Assembly (NCBI GenBank): GCA_017535665.1
Contig: JAFXTS010000012.1
Location: forward strand, 1-64,000
Length of the DNA stretch: 64,000 bases
Direction: 5' to 3'
Source of the DNA: Bacteroidales bacterium
Lineage (GTDB): Bacteria > Bacteroidota > Bacteroidia > Bacteroidales > WCHB1-69
Shown here: positions 42,535 to 52,039 of the stretch, piece after piece
Layout: every line of letters begins with the position of its first letter
Numbering within the stretch: the first letter of the stretch is position 1
The notes under the pieces: generated by a model
The model's database searches: none
Told to the model about the DNA's origin: nothing
Seen by the model: the letters and a program-made list of their open reading frames with translations, nothing else
Program-made: the position numbers and the translations under genes

Positions 42535-43118
42535 GGATGATGGATTTGGTTATTGTTGATGAAAAAACGAAGACAAAGGAAGGACAGTAGTACCGACCAG
42601 AAAACGCCCACACACCAGCCACAGAGTATATCGATCGGGTAGTGTACGCCCAAATAGAGACGGCTATACGACAGCAGCAGACTCCAACCGATGGCGGTGG
42701 GGATGAGCCAACGGCGCTGTTCCTTGAAAAAGAGCATCAAAAACAGCGCGAAAGCAGCCGTGTTGGCGGCATGGCCAGAGGGAAAACTGTAGTGCCCGCC
42801 CCGATAATACTCGCCATTCGACTGCCGCACCAGCTGAATCTCTTCGGCCAACTCGGCAGTATGCGACGGGCGAGGCCGCTGCACCGTGCGCTTCACCAGA
42901 TTGCAGGTCTGGTCGGTACACAAAATCACCAACGCCACCGTAAGCAACACCCAAAAGCCTTTTTTCTTGAATTTCTTGAAAATAAAGAAGATAGCCGCTA
43001 AATAAACGGGCAACCATGTCCACGTGTTGGTGACAATCAAAAAGAATTTATCGGCCCACGGGGCGTGCATCCCGTTGAAAAAGAGAAAGATTTCGGTATC
43101 AAAGGCAGGGAAAACCAT
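42531..43118 (-). CDS. PAP2-family membrane phosphatase
   Basis: A 195-residue integral membrane phosphatase with about five membrane segments. All three PAP2 motifs are present: KRTVQRPRP, YSFPSGHAAN and SRLYLGVHYPID. Likely substrates are undecaprenyl pyrophosphate, phosphatidylglycerol phosphate or lipid A phosphates; the sequence does not decide. Its start overlaps the NamZ stop by one base, so it is co-transcribed with wall-related genes. Confidence 0.92.
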   Translation of the reverse strand: MVFPAFDTEIFLFFNGMHAPWADKFFLIVTNTWTWLPVYLAAIFFIFKKFKKKGFWVLLTVALVILCTDQTCNLVKRTVQRPRPSHTAELAEEIQLVRQSNGEYYRGGHYSFPSGHAANTAAFALFLMLFFKEQRRWLIPTAIGWSLLLSYSRLYLGVHYPIDILCGWCVGVFWSVLLSFLCLRFFINNNQIHHP

Positions 43119-44332
43119 TACTCAAAATCGGGATAAAGTAAATATTGGGCTCTGATTTTCTTGAAGGCCTCCAGCTGCGGCTTCCACGAGGCCCGAATCT
43201 GCTCGGCGCTCTCACCCGCCTCCATCTGTCGCTTCAGCTCGCCACTTCCCGCCAGCTTGTTGAAGAAGCCGTTTTTGAGGAAGAAGGTCTCTTTGTTCGG
43301 AAAGTTCTGGTAGGCCGTCAGCAGATACTCCAAGTTGAAACAGTTGGTGGAATCGAGCAGGGCATGAGCGGTCTCGGTGAGCAGAAAGCCCCGGCAGTCG
43401 CGCCCTTTGAGGGGCGGATTTTCCGACACGCCCTTGATGGGATGGGGCGTGAAATGGTAGTCGCCGACGGTCAGCTCAGGATGCCCGTACATCTCGAACG
43501 GATGGTCGGTGCCGCGCCCCAAACTGATGCAGGTGCCCTCAAACAGGCAGAGCGACGGATAGAGGTAAATGGCCTCGTCGGTCTGCAGGTTGGGCGACGG
43601 CGCCACTGGCAGCGAATAACGGGTAGTATGGTCGTAGTAGGCCATCTTCACCACCGACAGGTCGCAACGCACACTGTCGGCCAGCCAGCCCTCGCCGTTC
43701 ACCATCAGTCCGTACTCGGCGACGGTCATGCCGTGTACCACCGGTATGGGGTGCATCCCCACAAAGGAGCGGTATTTCGGGTCAAGAACGGGGCCGTCCA
43801 CGAAGTAGCCGTTGGGGTTGGGGCGGTCGAGAATGATGACCTTCACCCCATTCTCCGCCGCGGCCTCCATCACATAGGTGAGGGTGGAGATATAGGTATA
43901 GAAACGGCAGCCCACATCCTGTATGTCGAACAGAATCACATCGAGGCCGCTGACCTGCTCGGACGTGGGTTTCTTGTTGCTCCCATAGAGGGAGATGATG
44001 GGCAGACCCGTGGCCGCATCGGTGGACGACTGGATGTTGGCGCCCGCCTCGGCCTCACCCCGGAAGCCATGTTCCGGACAGAAAATCTTGGTAACTTTCA
44101 CGCCGAGAGAGAGCAGCGTATCCACCAGGTGGGTAGTGCCCACGAGGGAGGTGTGGTTGCCGCAAACGGCCACTCGCTTGCCCTCCAGCTGAGGAACAAA
44201 CTCGTCCATTAAAGCCGCTCCCACAATAGGCTGAGCCATTGTGGGAGTGACAGCTATCGTAAGAACGATAAGGATTGCAATTACTTTTTGAAAACTATTT
44301 TTCAAATATAATGACTTTTTTAGCTTTGTCAA
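43118..44332 (-). CDS. namZ: Exo-beta-N-acetylmuramidase (DUF1343)
   Basis: A 404-residue exported enzyme that removes terminal MurNAc from peptidoglycan fragments. A signal peptide (KVIAILIVLTIAVTPTMAQ) is followed by DUF1343 hallmarks: CPEHGFRGEAEAG, FDIQDVGCRFYTYI, LDRPNPNG and SLGRGTDHPFE. The frame overlaps the end of the upstream OmpA gene by 38 bases; the leading KLKKSLYLKNS stretch may be an artefact and a start nearer the signal peptide, perhaps non-ATG, is possible. It fits a recycling role beside the PAP2 gene. Confidence 0.93.
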   Translation of the reverse strand: MTKLKKSLYLKNSFQKVIAILIVLTIAVTPTMAQPIVGAALMDEFVPQLEGKRVAVCGNHTSLVGTTHLVDTLLSLGVKVTKIFCPEHGFRGEAEAGANIQSSTDAATGLPIISLYGSNKKPTSEQVSGLDVILFDIQDVGCRFYTYISTLTYVMEAAAENGVKVIILDRPNPNGYFVDGPVLDPKYRSFVGMHPIPVVHGMTVAEYGLMVNGEGWLADSVRCDLSVVKMAYYDHTTRYSLPVAPSPNLQTDEAIYLYPSLCLFEGTCISLGRGTDHPFEMYGHPELTVGDYHFTPHPIKGVSENPPLKGRDCRGFLLTETAHALLDSTNCFNLEYLLTAYQNFPNKETFFLKNGFFNKLAGSGELKRQMEAGESAEQIRASWKPQLEAFKKIRAQYLLYPDFE

Positions 44333-46820
44333 CCGTGAAGTTACCGAAGGTACGGGTAAGGAAGCCCTCGCCGACGAGGAAGGATGAGGTAAGACCTTTC
44401 TTCACCACCACCTTCACATTCTCAGCCTCATTATCACCCATGTTGAAGCTCTTCAGCGTCAGGATGGAGTTTTCAATAATCTGACCATCCTCTTCATTGA
44501 TAGCGGCGGCCTTAGCATCGAAATCGTCGATAGAGACGATGTGATCCTTGAGGAAACGCATAGCGTCGGTATGGTTCATATAGACCGTGTCGCCGGGAAC
44601 CATCTCGAAGTTGAAGGTCTTGTTGTTGGCGTAGCAAGCACCCTTGACCACACCCTTGGAGATGCTGACCGGGATAGATTTGTGACTGTACACATTGATC
44701 TGACCGGCATCCACCACCGGAGCAATGGTATCGCCACCCGGCACATAGTCGTCGCGGAGGATGTAGAGCTCGGTACGACGGTTGAGCTGGTGGGCAGCCT
44801 CCTGATAATCCTTCGGTGAGAGGCTGTTGATGTATTCTTCCGTCAACTTCGTACCTTTCTTGAAGGTATATTGTTTCTTGTTGTAAGTCACCGTCATGTC
44901 GCTGGTGAGCACGCGCGGCATGTATTCACCATAACCCTTCGGGCTGATACGGTTCTTGTCAACCCCCTTCACATTGATAAGGTAATCCACACAAGATTGT
45001 GCACGTCTCTGAGAAAGTTCCTCGTTGTACTCGTCGTTACCACGGTTATCGGTGTGGGAACGAAGCTCAACCACGAGGGTGGGGTTCTGCGTCATGATGT
45101 CATACACAAACAGGAGGGAGTCTTCATACTGCGGTTTCAAATCAGCCTTGTCGAAATCGTAAAGGATTTCGGGAAGAACGATAGGTTCACGCGGCAGCGG
45201 GGTGAGTTTGAAATCCTGTTTGAGGTCGGTATTTTCGCTCAAGCCCACGGTGGTCTGGCTGGCGGTATTGTTCTCGGCATAATATCCCGAACGGGTGGTA
45301 ACCATGCTGTAGGTGGTGTTGCCAAGGACCTTATCCTTATCAAATTTATAATAACCCTTCACATCGGTCTTGGTCTTGTAGGTCGTTCCGTCGGAGCCGA
45401 CGATTTCAACCGTTGCGCCGTCGATGGGCTGGAGGTTGGAGGCATCCTTCACGAAACCGGCGATGGTGTACACCAGCGGACGAAGCAAGAAGTAGTAGAT
45501 ATCGTCGCCTCCCTTGCCACCGGCACGGTTGGATGAGAAGTAACCTTTTTCAACGTAAGGAGATTTCGATTTCGGGTCGATGGCCGGAGCGTCATCAAAC
45601 ATGATACCAATTTCGTCAGCTTCTGAGTTGATGGGCGAAAGCAGGTTTTCGGGGGTCTGATACTGACCGTTCACAAATTCGGAATAGTAGATGTCGAGAC
45701 CTCCCAAACCATAATGACCATCGGAGGAGAAATAGAGGAGGCTGTCGCCGCGGAGAGCGGGGAAGACCTCATTGCCGGCGGTATTCACCACGCTGCCCAA
45801 GTTCTTCACGTCGGCAGCAGCAAACGGTTTGGATTTTTTGGAACGCGTTACCTTGTAAAGGTCGTACCCACCATAGCCGCCCGGCTTGTTGGAGGCGAAG
45901 AAGAGCGTCAGCTCATCACCCGTGACAAAGGGATGTACATAGTTGAACGAGTCGATACCCAGATCCACCTTCTCAGGCTCGGTCCAGTCTTTGCCCTTCT
46001 TGGTGGTGACATAGATATAGCAGCCTTTCACCTCTTTCTTGTCTTGCGGACAGTAGGTGTAGTACATGGCGGTAGCTTTCTGGTTGGGGCAGGCTTCACC
46101 TTCGTTGACCACGGTGTTGATGACCTGATTCTCATCGTAGGAGGCCACGGGCGACCAATCACCAGGCCATTCGGTGTTGCGGCTTTTGGGCAGTTCAGAG
46201 ACATAGATGTCGGAGAAAGCCTGTCCGGTCCACTGGTCGGTACCCTTACCGTTGGAGCCGTCGCGGTTGGAGGTAAAGATAATCTGCGTTTTGCGGTCAG
46301 GGTTACCCCAGCGCGGAGCCCACTCGTCGTAGCGGGTGTTGAGTTTCTTCATAGGATAAACCTCATAGCGGGTGGGGGTTTCCTTCCATGCCTTGGCGCG
46401 GGCACACGACTCAATCATCACATCAGCGCGGGCATCCTCGGGAGCTCTCTTCTTGAACTCCTGATAATACTTCAACGCAGCATCGTAGTCGCCATCGTTG
46501 ATACAGATGTTTCCGAGATGATAAAGAATCAGCGGATTGTCCTTCTGATAGTTCTTTTTATACAAACTCTCATACTGTTTCTTGGCATGTTTCACATCGC
46601 CCATGATACGATAGCACTCGGCAATCTGATAAGCAACACGCCTCGATTCAACTTTGTTCTTTTTAATTTTGCTCGTTACCTTCTTATATTCCTGCAAAGC
46701 CTTTTCATATTTGCAAGTTCTGAAAGCGTTATCAGCATCTTTCACCACAGGAGCTTGTGCACTGCAAATCCCTGTAAACAAAATACTTAAAGAGAGAACA
46801 ATAAGTTTTTTAATGTTCAT
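44295..46820 (-). CDS. OmpA-family protein with TPR, beta-propeller and CarboxypepD domains (PorE-like)
   Basis: An 841-residue envelope protein. In order: signal peptide (LIVLSLSILFTGICSAQ), TPR helices (about 25-140), a PD40/WD40 propeller (about 160-420; IIFTSNRDGSNGKG, YFSSNRAGGKGGDD), a CarboxypepD regulatory-like fold (AGFVKDASNLQPIDGATVE), an OmpA peptidoglycan-binding domain (LYDFDKADLK ... ELRSHTDNRG), and a C-terminal extension of about 190 residues. The domain order matches PorE, the T9SS factor linking the machine to peptidoglycan, but PorE is a lipoprotein and no clear lipobox is seen. The start is 46820; the longer frame covers a terminator hairpin. Confidence 0.85.
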   Translation of the reverse strand: MNIKKLIVLSLSILFTGICSAQAPVVKDADNAFRTCKYEKALQEYKKVTSKIKKNKVESRRVAYQIAECYRIMGDVKHAKKQYESLYKKNYQKDNPLILYHLGNICINDGDYDAALKYYQEFKKRAPEDARADVMIESCARAKAWKETPTRYEVYPMKKLNTRYDEWAPRWGNPDRKTQIIFTSNRDGSNGKGTDQWTGQAFSDIYVSELPKSRNTEWPGDWSPVASYDENQVINTVVNEGEACPNQKATAMYYTYCPQDKKEVKGCYIYVTTKKGKDWTEPEKVDLGIDSFNYVHPFVTGDELTLFFASNKPGGYGGYDLYKVTRSKKSKPFAAADVKNLGSVVNTAGNEVFPALRGDSLLYFSSDGHYGLGGLDIYYSEFVNGQYQTPENLLSPINSEADEIGIMFDDAPAIDPKSKSPYVEKGYFSSNRAGGKGGDDIYYFLLRPLVYTIAGFVKDASNLQPIDGATVEIVGSDGTTYKTKTDVKGYYKFDKDKVLGNTTYSMVTTRSGYYAENNTASQTTVGLSENTDLKQDFKLTPLPREPIVLPEILYDFDKADLKPQYEDSLLFVYDIMTQNPTLVVELRSHTDNRGNDEYNEELSQRRAQSCVDYLINVKGVDKNRISPKGYGEYMPRVLTSDMTVTYNKKQYTFKKGTKLTEEYINSLSPKDYQEAAHQLNRRTELYILRDDYVPGGDTIAPVVDAGQINVYSHKSIPVSISKGVVKGACYANNKTFNFEMVPGDTVYMNHTDAMRFLKDHIVSIDDFDAKAAAINEEDGQIIENSILTLKSFNMGDNEAENVKVVVKKGLTSSFLVGEGFLTRTFGNFTVDKAKKVIIFEK

Positions 46821-46839
46821 AGCAAAAAATTTTTCCCAT

Positions 46840-46892
46840 AAAAAAATTAGGTTGCTAAAATAGAAAAAATTTTCCAATTATAGCAACCTAAT
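46840..46892 (-). terminator. Strong intrinsic terminator after secDF
   Basis: On the minus strand ATTAGGTTGCTA and TAGCAACCTAAT form a perfect 12-base stem around a ~23-base loop, followed by a run of Ts. It lies between the secDF stop and the PorE-like start. It also means the PorE-like gene needs its own promoter inside or after the hairpin. Confidence 0.8.
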
Positions 46893-46912
46893 CTGAAAAA
46901 ATATTTGAAGTC

Positions 46913-49912
46913 TTATTTGGTCAGCTGGATTTTAGCGACATTAGCTTTTTTAGAGGAACGGGAGAGCAGTCCGTGAGCGATAGCCGGGGCGATGAAGATA
47001 CCTGAATAAGTACCGCAGATGATACCCATCAGCATAGCGAAGACGAAGCCCTGGATGTTTTCACCGCCGAAGAAGCCCATGATGAAGATGACCAACAACA
47101 CCATGATGGTAGTACCGCAAGTGTTGACGTTACGGCCGAGGGTGCTGTTGACAGCGTTGTTGAAGTTAGCGGTATAGCCAGCCTTCGGGGTAAGGGTCAG
47201 GTTCTCGCGTACACGGTCGTAGATGATCACCACGTTGTTGATGGAGTAACCGATCACCGTCAACACAGCGGCGATGAACTGCTGGTCGATTTCGAGCGGC
47301 AGCACATGACGGAAGATGGCGAACATACCGATAGTGATCAGGGTATCGTGGCAGAGCACGAGGATACTACCGAGACCGAACTGCCAGTTGCGGAATCGAA
47401 TGGCGATATAGATGAAGATGAGCACGAGGGAGATGAGCACGGAGATGATAGCCTTGAGGATCAACTCGTGAGCCATAGCGGCCTGCACGCGGGAGGTACT
47501 CAAGATTCCGATGTCATTCTCGTTAATCTCTTCAAATCTGTCTTTCGTGATATGAGATTCAGTCTTGTAGAGACCGCTCAGTGACTTGTAGAGTTTGTCT
47601 TGGCACTTGGCCTCGATCTCCTTGGAGGGATCGTCCACCTGATAGTTGACGAGCACACGCAGACGGTCAGCGGAGCCGAAGGTCTTGACCTGCGGAGAGC
47701 CGCCGAACTCAGCGGTGACAGCGTCAGCGGCCTGATGTACCTCATCGTTGCTGAGGGCATGGTCGAACTGAACGATATAGGTGCGACCACCGGCGAAGTC
47801 GATACCCACCTGCATTCCGATGGTGAGGAAGGCGATGATGACGATACCGATCAAGCTGGCGGAGATGATGTAAGCGATTTTCTTAGCACCGAGGAAGTTG
47901 AAGTTGGTGCCGGTGAAAGCGTTGAGGGTCTTGCTGTTGCCGAAGCTCGGAGTTTTGCCATGGGAAAGTCTGCTCTCGAAGATCATACGGGAGATGAAGA
48001 TAGCGGTGAAGAGAGAGGAGAGGATACCGATGATCAAGGTGATGGCGAAACCCTTGACAGGACCGGAGCCCACCAGGTAGAGGACGAAACCGGTGATGAG
48101 GGTGGTGACGTTACCGTCGATGATGGCGGAGTAGGCGTTCTTATAACCGTCGGCGACGGCGAGGCGCATACCCTTGCCGCTACGCAGCTCTTCGCGGATA
48201 CGCTCATAAATCAGCACGTTCGCGTCAACGGCCATACCCAAGGTCAGCACGATACCGGCCATACCGGGGAGGGTGAGGGCGGAGCCGAGGGAGGCGAGCA
48301 CACCGACCATGAAGAAGACGTTGGTGAGAAGGGCAACGTCGGCCACGAGACCGGCGCGGTCATAATACAAGAACATGTAGATGAGCACGAGGACGAAGGC
48401 CAGTGCGAAGGAGAGGAGACCTGACTTGATGGATCTTTCACCCAGTGAGGGTCCGACCACGTCGGAAGCGATGACGTCGAGGTGCACATCCAAGCCGCCG
48501 GAGTTGAGCACGATGGCCAGCTCCTTAGCTTCCTGCACGTCGAAGTTACCGCTGATCTGGGAACGACCGTTGGCGATAACATCGTTGATGCGCGGGTAGG
48601 AATAGACCAGTTCGTCAAGCACGATGGCGATGCACTCACCCTTGTTGTCGGTGGTGATGTTCTTCCACTCATCGGCAGCCTGGCTTTCCATGGTCATGTT
48701 CACGATCACGCGCTGGTACTCGTCGAGGTTCTGCTCGGCGTGCTGGATGATACGGTCGCCACCGATGGTCTTGCTGCTGAGCACGGGGCCCACCACATCG
48801 TTCTCCTTGACGTTGGCCACGGCGAGCGGAACGAGGGAGACCATCTTGGTGTTCTTATCGAGTTTGGTCCAATAATAAACATAATTGACGCCGAGTTTCT
48901 CTTTGATGAGGGGGAGGTAGCGGTTCACCTTGGTGACGCTGGTGTCGGCGAGGGGCATGTTGATGACGGCGTGGTCGTAAGGATTGGCCGTGCAGTAGTT
49001 AGCGATCTTGGCGAGGGCTTTCTGGGTTTCCTCATCGTTGTTGTCGGCAGCTTCCTGGGCGAGATCCACGACGGCCTTGCGGAAGGCGGCGGGATGGTTC
49101 TCGGAGAGGGAGACAACCTTCCAGAACTCGAGCTGAGCGGTGCTCTGAAGGAGGTTCTCGATACGCTCTTTATCTTTCACACCGGGGAGTTCCACCACGA
49201 TACGGCCGGCAGCATCCTTCTGGATGGTGGGCTGGGTAACACCGTAGCGGTCCACACGCTTGCTGAGAATCTTGAGGGTTGACTCAACGGTGTTGGCACG
49301 TTCCTCGCGGAAGCGGTCGATGATCTCCTTGTTGGTAGCGTTGGGCATGTTCAGCTCGTCTTTGCCGCCGAAGAACTTATTGAGGGACTGGTTTTTAGAC
49401 TTCTCCGCATAGATGTCGAGAAAGTCGGTACCATTAGCACCTTTGTTATATTCTTTCACTGCGGCATTGAAGGGTTCGAGGAATTCGGGCGAGTCGGCAT
49501 AGAGGCGGCTGCACTTCTGTTCAACGAGTTCCGGGGAGGAGACCACGAGGGTGATGCTCATACCGCCCTGGAGGTCAAGACCGAGGTTAATCTCTTTTTC
49601 CTTGCTCTGTCCGTAGGTGAAGCCGAGCCACACGGAGGAGTCCTTCATACGGTCGAGGTATTCGCGCTCGAGCGTGGTCTGGACATCGTTCTCGATGCGG
49701 GAGAGCTCAAGGCCCTTGGGGGCTTTACCTTGATGTTCAGCCTTGAATGTAGCGATTTGGCTGCTGAGCGCTTTGTCGTAGGCATCTCCTGAAGTGGCAT
49801 ACTCTTTGGCAGACTTCTCAATGCTCTTCGTCACCACGGTAAAGGAGAGGCAGTAAAGGCATGCGAGTGAGATAAGAATGGTAAAAAATAAAACTAAACC
49901 TTTGTTTCGCAT
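46913..49912 (-). CDS. secDF: Fused protein-export membrane protein SecDF
   Basis: A 999-residue fusion of SecD and SecF, the RND-type helper that pulls proteins out of the Sec channel using the proton gradient. The SecD half has the D1 motif LGLDLQGGMSITL and membrane motif GMAVDANVLIYERIREELRSGK; the SecF half has VGIDFAGGRTYIVQF and IGYSINNVVIIYDRVREN. Twelve membrane segments are expected. A SecD-SecF fusion is normal in Bacteroidetes. A strong terminator follows and a -7 element precedes it, so it is a single-gene unit. Confidence 0.96.
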   Translation of the reverse strand: MRNKGLVLFFTILISLACLYCLSFTVVTKSIEKSAKEYATSGDAYDKALSSQIATFKAEHQGKAPKGLELSRIENDVQTTLEREYLDRMKDSSVWLGFTYGQSKEKEINLGLDLQGGMSITLVVSSPELVEQKCSRLYADSPEFLEPFNAAVKEYNKGANGTDFLDIYAEKSKNQSLNKFFGGKDELNMPNATNKEIIDRFREERANTVESTLKILSKRVDRYGVTQPTIQKDAAGRIVVELPGVKDKERIENLLQSTAQLEFWKVVSLSENHPAAFRKAVVDLAQEAADNNDEETQKALAKIANYCTANPYDHAVINMPLADTSVTKVNRYLPLIKEKLGVNYVYYWTKLDKNTKMVSLVPLAVANVKENDVVGPVLSSKTIGGDRIIQHAEQNLDEYQRVIVNMTMESQAADEWKNITTDNKGECIAIVLDELVYSYPRINDVIANGRSQISGNFDVQEAKELAIVLNSGGLDVHLDVIASDVVGPSLGERSIKSGLLSFALAFVLVLIYMFLYYDRAGLVADVALLTNVFFMVGVLASLGSALTLPGMAGIVLTLGMAVDANVLIYERIREELRSGKGMRLAVADGYKNAYSAIIDGNVTTLITGFVLYLVGSGPVKGFAITLIIGILSSLFTAIFISRMIFESRLSHGKTPSFGNSKTLNAFTGTNFNFLGAKKIAYIISASLIGIVIIAFLTIGMQVGIDFAGGRTYIVQFDHALSNDEVHQAADAVTAEFGGSPQVKTFGSADRLRVLVNYQVDDPSKEIEAKCQDKLYKSLSGLYKTESHITKDRFEEINENDIGILSTSRVQAAMAHELILKAIISVLISLVLIFIYIAIRFRNWQFGLGSILVLCHDTLITIGMFAIFRHVLPLEIDQQFIAAVLTVIGYSINNVVIIYDRVRENLTLTPKAGYTANFNNAVNSTLGRNVNTCGTTIMVLLVIFIMGFFGGENIQGFVFAMLMGIICGTYSGIFIAPAIAHGLLSRSSKKANVAKIQLTK

Positions 49913-49973
49913 AAAGCTTATTTATTTGATTTTTAATTATTTATGATATTTTTTCAGATTATTTTTGAGCCTG

Positions 49974-49981
49974 CAAATATA
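49974..49981 (-). promoter_or_regulatory. -7 promoter element for secDF
   Basis: TATATTTG on the minus strand, with a ~60-base leader. Confidence 0.5.
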
Positions 49982-50085
49982 CAAAATTTATTAAAAGTGC
50001 AACATCCTCAAAATCTTTATTTTTCATAATTTTTTATAGAAGATAATTTTTGCAAAATAAAGCATGATAATCCGACAAAAAATCG

Positions 50086-50093
50086 TACTTTTG
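50086..50093 (+). promoter_or_regulatory. -7 promoter element for the MFS transporter
   Basis: TACTTTTG, 45 bases upstream of the ATG at 50139. Confidence 0.55.
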
Positions 50094-50138
50094 CGCGCCA
50101 AATTTTGACAATTTATTTATTAACAAAAATCAATAATT

Positions 50139-51956
50139 ATGACTGAAAAACTTGCAACATTAAGAGACAAGGCGGGTGTACGCTGGACAGCCTTGCTGCT
50201 GTTGGCGTTGGCCATGTTCTGTTCTTACATTTTCATGGACATCCTCTCGCCTATCAAGGATTTGATGCAATCCACAAGAGGTTGGGACTCCACCGCTTTC
50301 GGCACCATGCAGGGCGCAGAGACCTTCTTGAATGTGTTTGTGTTCTTCCTTATCTTCGCGGGTATTATTCTCGACAAGATGGGCGTGCGCTTCACGGCTA
50401 TCTTGTCAGGAGCAGTGATGTTGATTGGTGGTATCATCAAGTTCTATGCCGTTTCCCAATCTTTTGTTGGAAGTGGTTTGGAGACTTGGTTCACCAACCA
50501 CTTGAATTACATCCCGGGATTCGACGAACTTGGTGTGTCGCCTTTCTACGGCGAGAGATGGACTGTGCAGCTGGCGGATGGCTCAACGGATGTAATTCGT
50601 GCCAGTGTCTTTGACAGCGCTACCATGAAGTTCATCGGTGTTGACACCTATGCCATGCCTGCTTCCGCAAAACTGGCTGCCATCGGCTTTATGATTTTCG
50701 GTTGTGGTGTGGAGATGGCCGGCATCACCGTTTCCCGTGGTATTGTAAAATGGTTCAAAGGCCGTGAGACCGCTCTGGCCATGGGTTCTGAGATGGCCCT
50801 CGCCCGTCTGGGTGTCGCCACCTGTATGATTTTCTCCCCCTTCTTCGCCAAGTTAGGCGGTAGCGTGGACGTTTCTCGGTCTGTCGCTTTCGGTGTTGTG
50901 CTGCTCTGCATCGCCCTCATGATGTTCATCGTTTATTTCTTCATGGATAAGAAGTTGGATGCCCAGACCGGTGAAGCCGAAGAGAAAGACGACCCGTTCA
51001 AAATTTCCGACCTTGGCAAGATTCTCTCTTCTGGCGGTTTCTGGCTCGTGGCCTTGCTCTGCGTGCTTTATTATTCCGCTATCTTCCCGTTCCAGAAATA
51101 CGCCGTGAACATGTTGCAATGCAACCTTTCGCTCACCGAGGCCGACGCAGCATCGTTCTGGGGCGGACCTGCCGTTACCATTATCCAATACATCGTCATG
51201 CTGGTTGTTGCAGTCTGCTCCTTCACCAGCAACTTCTCTAAAAACAAAGTTGCAAAAATCGTGTTGATGTGCGTGGCAGCTGTAGCATTGGTGATTTATT
51301 GCTGGATGGGCTACAACCGTGGTACCGCTGAAACCATCTTCGCCGTGTTCCCGTTGCTGGCCGTAGCCATTACTCCTATCCTCGGCAACTACGTGGACCA
51401 TAAAGGCAAAGCCGCTTCCATGCTTCTGTTCGGCTCGCTCTTGCTCATCATCTGTCATTTGGCCTTCGCCTTCGTTCTGCCCATGTTCAGCAATAGTCCT
51501 GTGGGTGGTGTGATCGTGGCCTACGCCACTATCCTCGTGCTGGGTGCCTCCTTCTCATTGGTGCCTGCCGCTCTCTGGCCGAGCGTTCCGAAGCTCGTAG
51601 ATGAAAAAATCATTGGTTCCGCTTACGCCGTTATCTTCTGGATCCAAAACATTGGCTTGTGGCTTTTCCCGCTGGTAATCGGTAAGGTTTTGGACAAAAC
51701 CAATCCCCAGATTACCGAAGCCATCAAAAATGCCAAACTGGCATCCCAAGAAGCAGTAGCCAGTGGCGTGCTCACGAAAGAGCAGGCCGCTGAACAGCTG
51801 AATCAAACCATCGAGAAACTGTCCGTGTCGTACAACTACACATGGCCTCTGATCGTGTTTGCTTCACTGGGTGCCGCCGCCCTCCTGATCGGCATCATTC
51901 TGAAAGCTGTGGATAAGAAAAAACATCTCGGCTTGGAAGAAGGCACCATCAAATAA
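50139..51956 (+). CDS. Major facilitator superfamily transporter
   Basis: A 605-residue inner-membrane transporter with about 12 membrane segments. The first pair (ALLLLALAMFCSYIFMDILS and FLNVFVFFLIFAGIILDKMG) ends in the DKMGVRF loop-2/3 motif typical of MFS. A ~70-residue hydrophilic insertion (about residues 110-165) lies between early segments and explains the large size, and the C-terminal half contains another long loop (about 520-565). The substrate is unknown. It is a single-gene unit with its own promoter and a strong terminator hairpin. Confidence 0.88.
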   Translation: MTEKLATLRDKAGVRWTALLLLALAMFCSYIFMDILSPIKDLMQSTRGWDSTAFGTMQGAETFLNVFVFFLIFAGIILDKMGVRFTAILSGAVMLIGGIIKFYAVSQSFVGSGLETWFTNHLNYIPGFDELGVSPFYGERWTVQLADGSTDVIRASVFDSATMKFIGVDTYAMPASAKLAAIGFMIFGCGVEMAGITVSRGIVKWFKGRETALAMGSEMALARLGVATCMIFSPFFAKLGGSVDVSRSVAFGVVLLCIALMMFIVYFFMDKKLDAQTGEAEEKDDPFKISDLGKILSSGGFWLVALLCVLYYSAIFPFQKYAVNMLQCNLSLTEADAASFWGGPAVTIIQYIVMLVVAVCSFTSNFSKNKVAKIVLMCVAAVALVIYCWMGYNRGTAETIFAVFPLLAVAITPILGNYVDHKGKAASMLLFGSLLLIICHLAFAFVLPMFSNSPVGGVIVAYATILVLGASFSLVPAALWPSVPKLVDEKIIGSAYAVIFWIQNIGLWLFPLVIGKVLDKTNPQITEAIKNAKLASQEAVASGVLTKEQAAEQLNQTIEKLSVSYNYTWPLIVFASLGAAALLIGIILKAVDKKKHLGLEEGTIK

Positions 51957-51986
51957 TTAATCATTTATTGATTCCTATACAAGCAA

Positions 51987-52022
51987 TTAAGGGAAGGTCT
52001 CACGAAGCAGTCCTTCCCTTAA
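51987..52022 (+). terminator. Stem-loop terminator after the MFS gene
   Basis: TTAAGGGAAGG and CCTTCCCTTAA form a perfect 11-base stem around a 14-base loop, 31 bases after the MFS stop. Its position excludes the long N-terminal extension of the following peptidase frame. Confidence 0.75.
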
Positions 52023-52039
52023 TTCTTACCCTCCCAACC

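Noticed and set aside
45714..46790. 358-residue antisense frame over the PorE-like gene
   Set aside because: The real gene on the minus strand has four recognisable domains; the reverse frame shows no family motif.
51968..52039. Upstream start for the M16 peptidase
   Set aside because: It would translate the MFS terminator hairpin; the MSENLSIYTL start fits the family.
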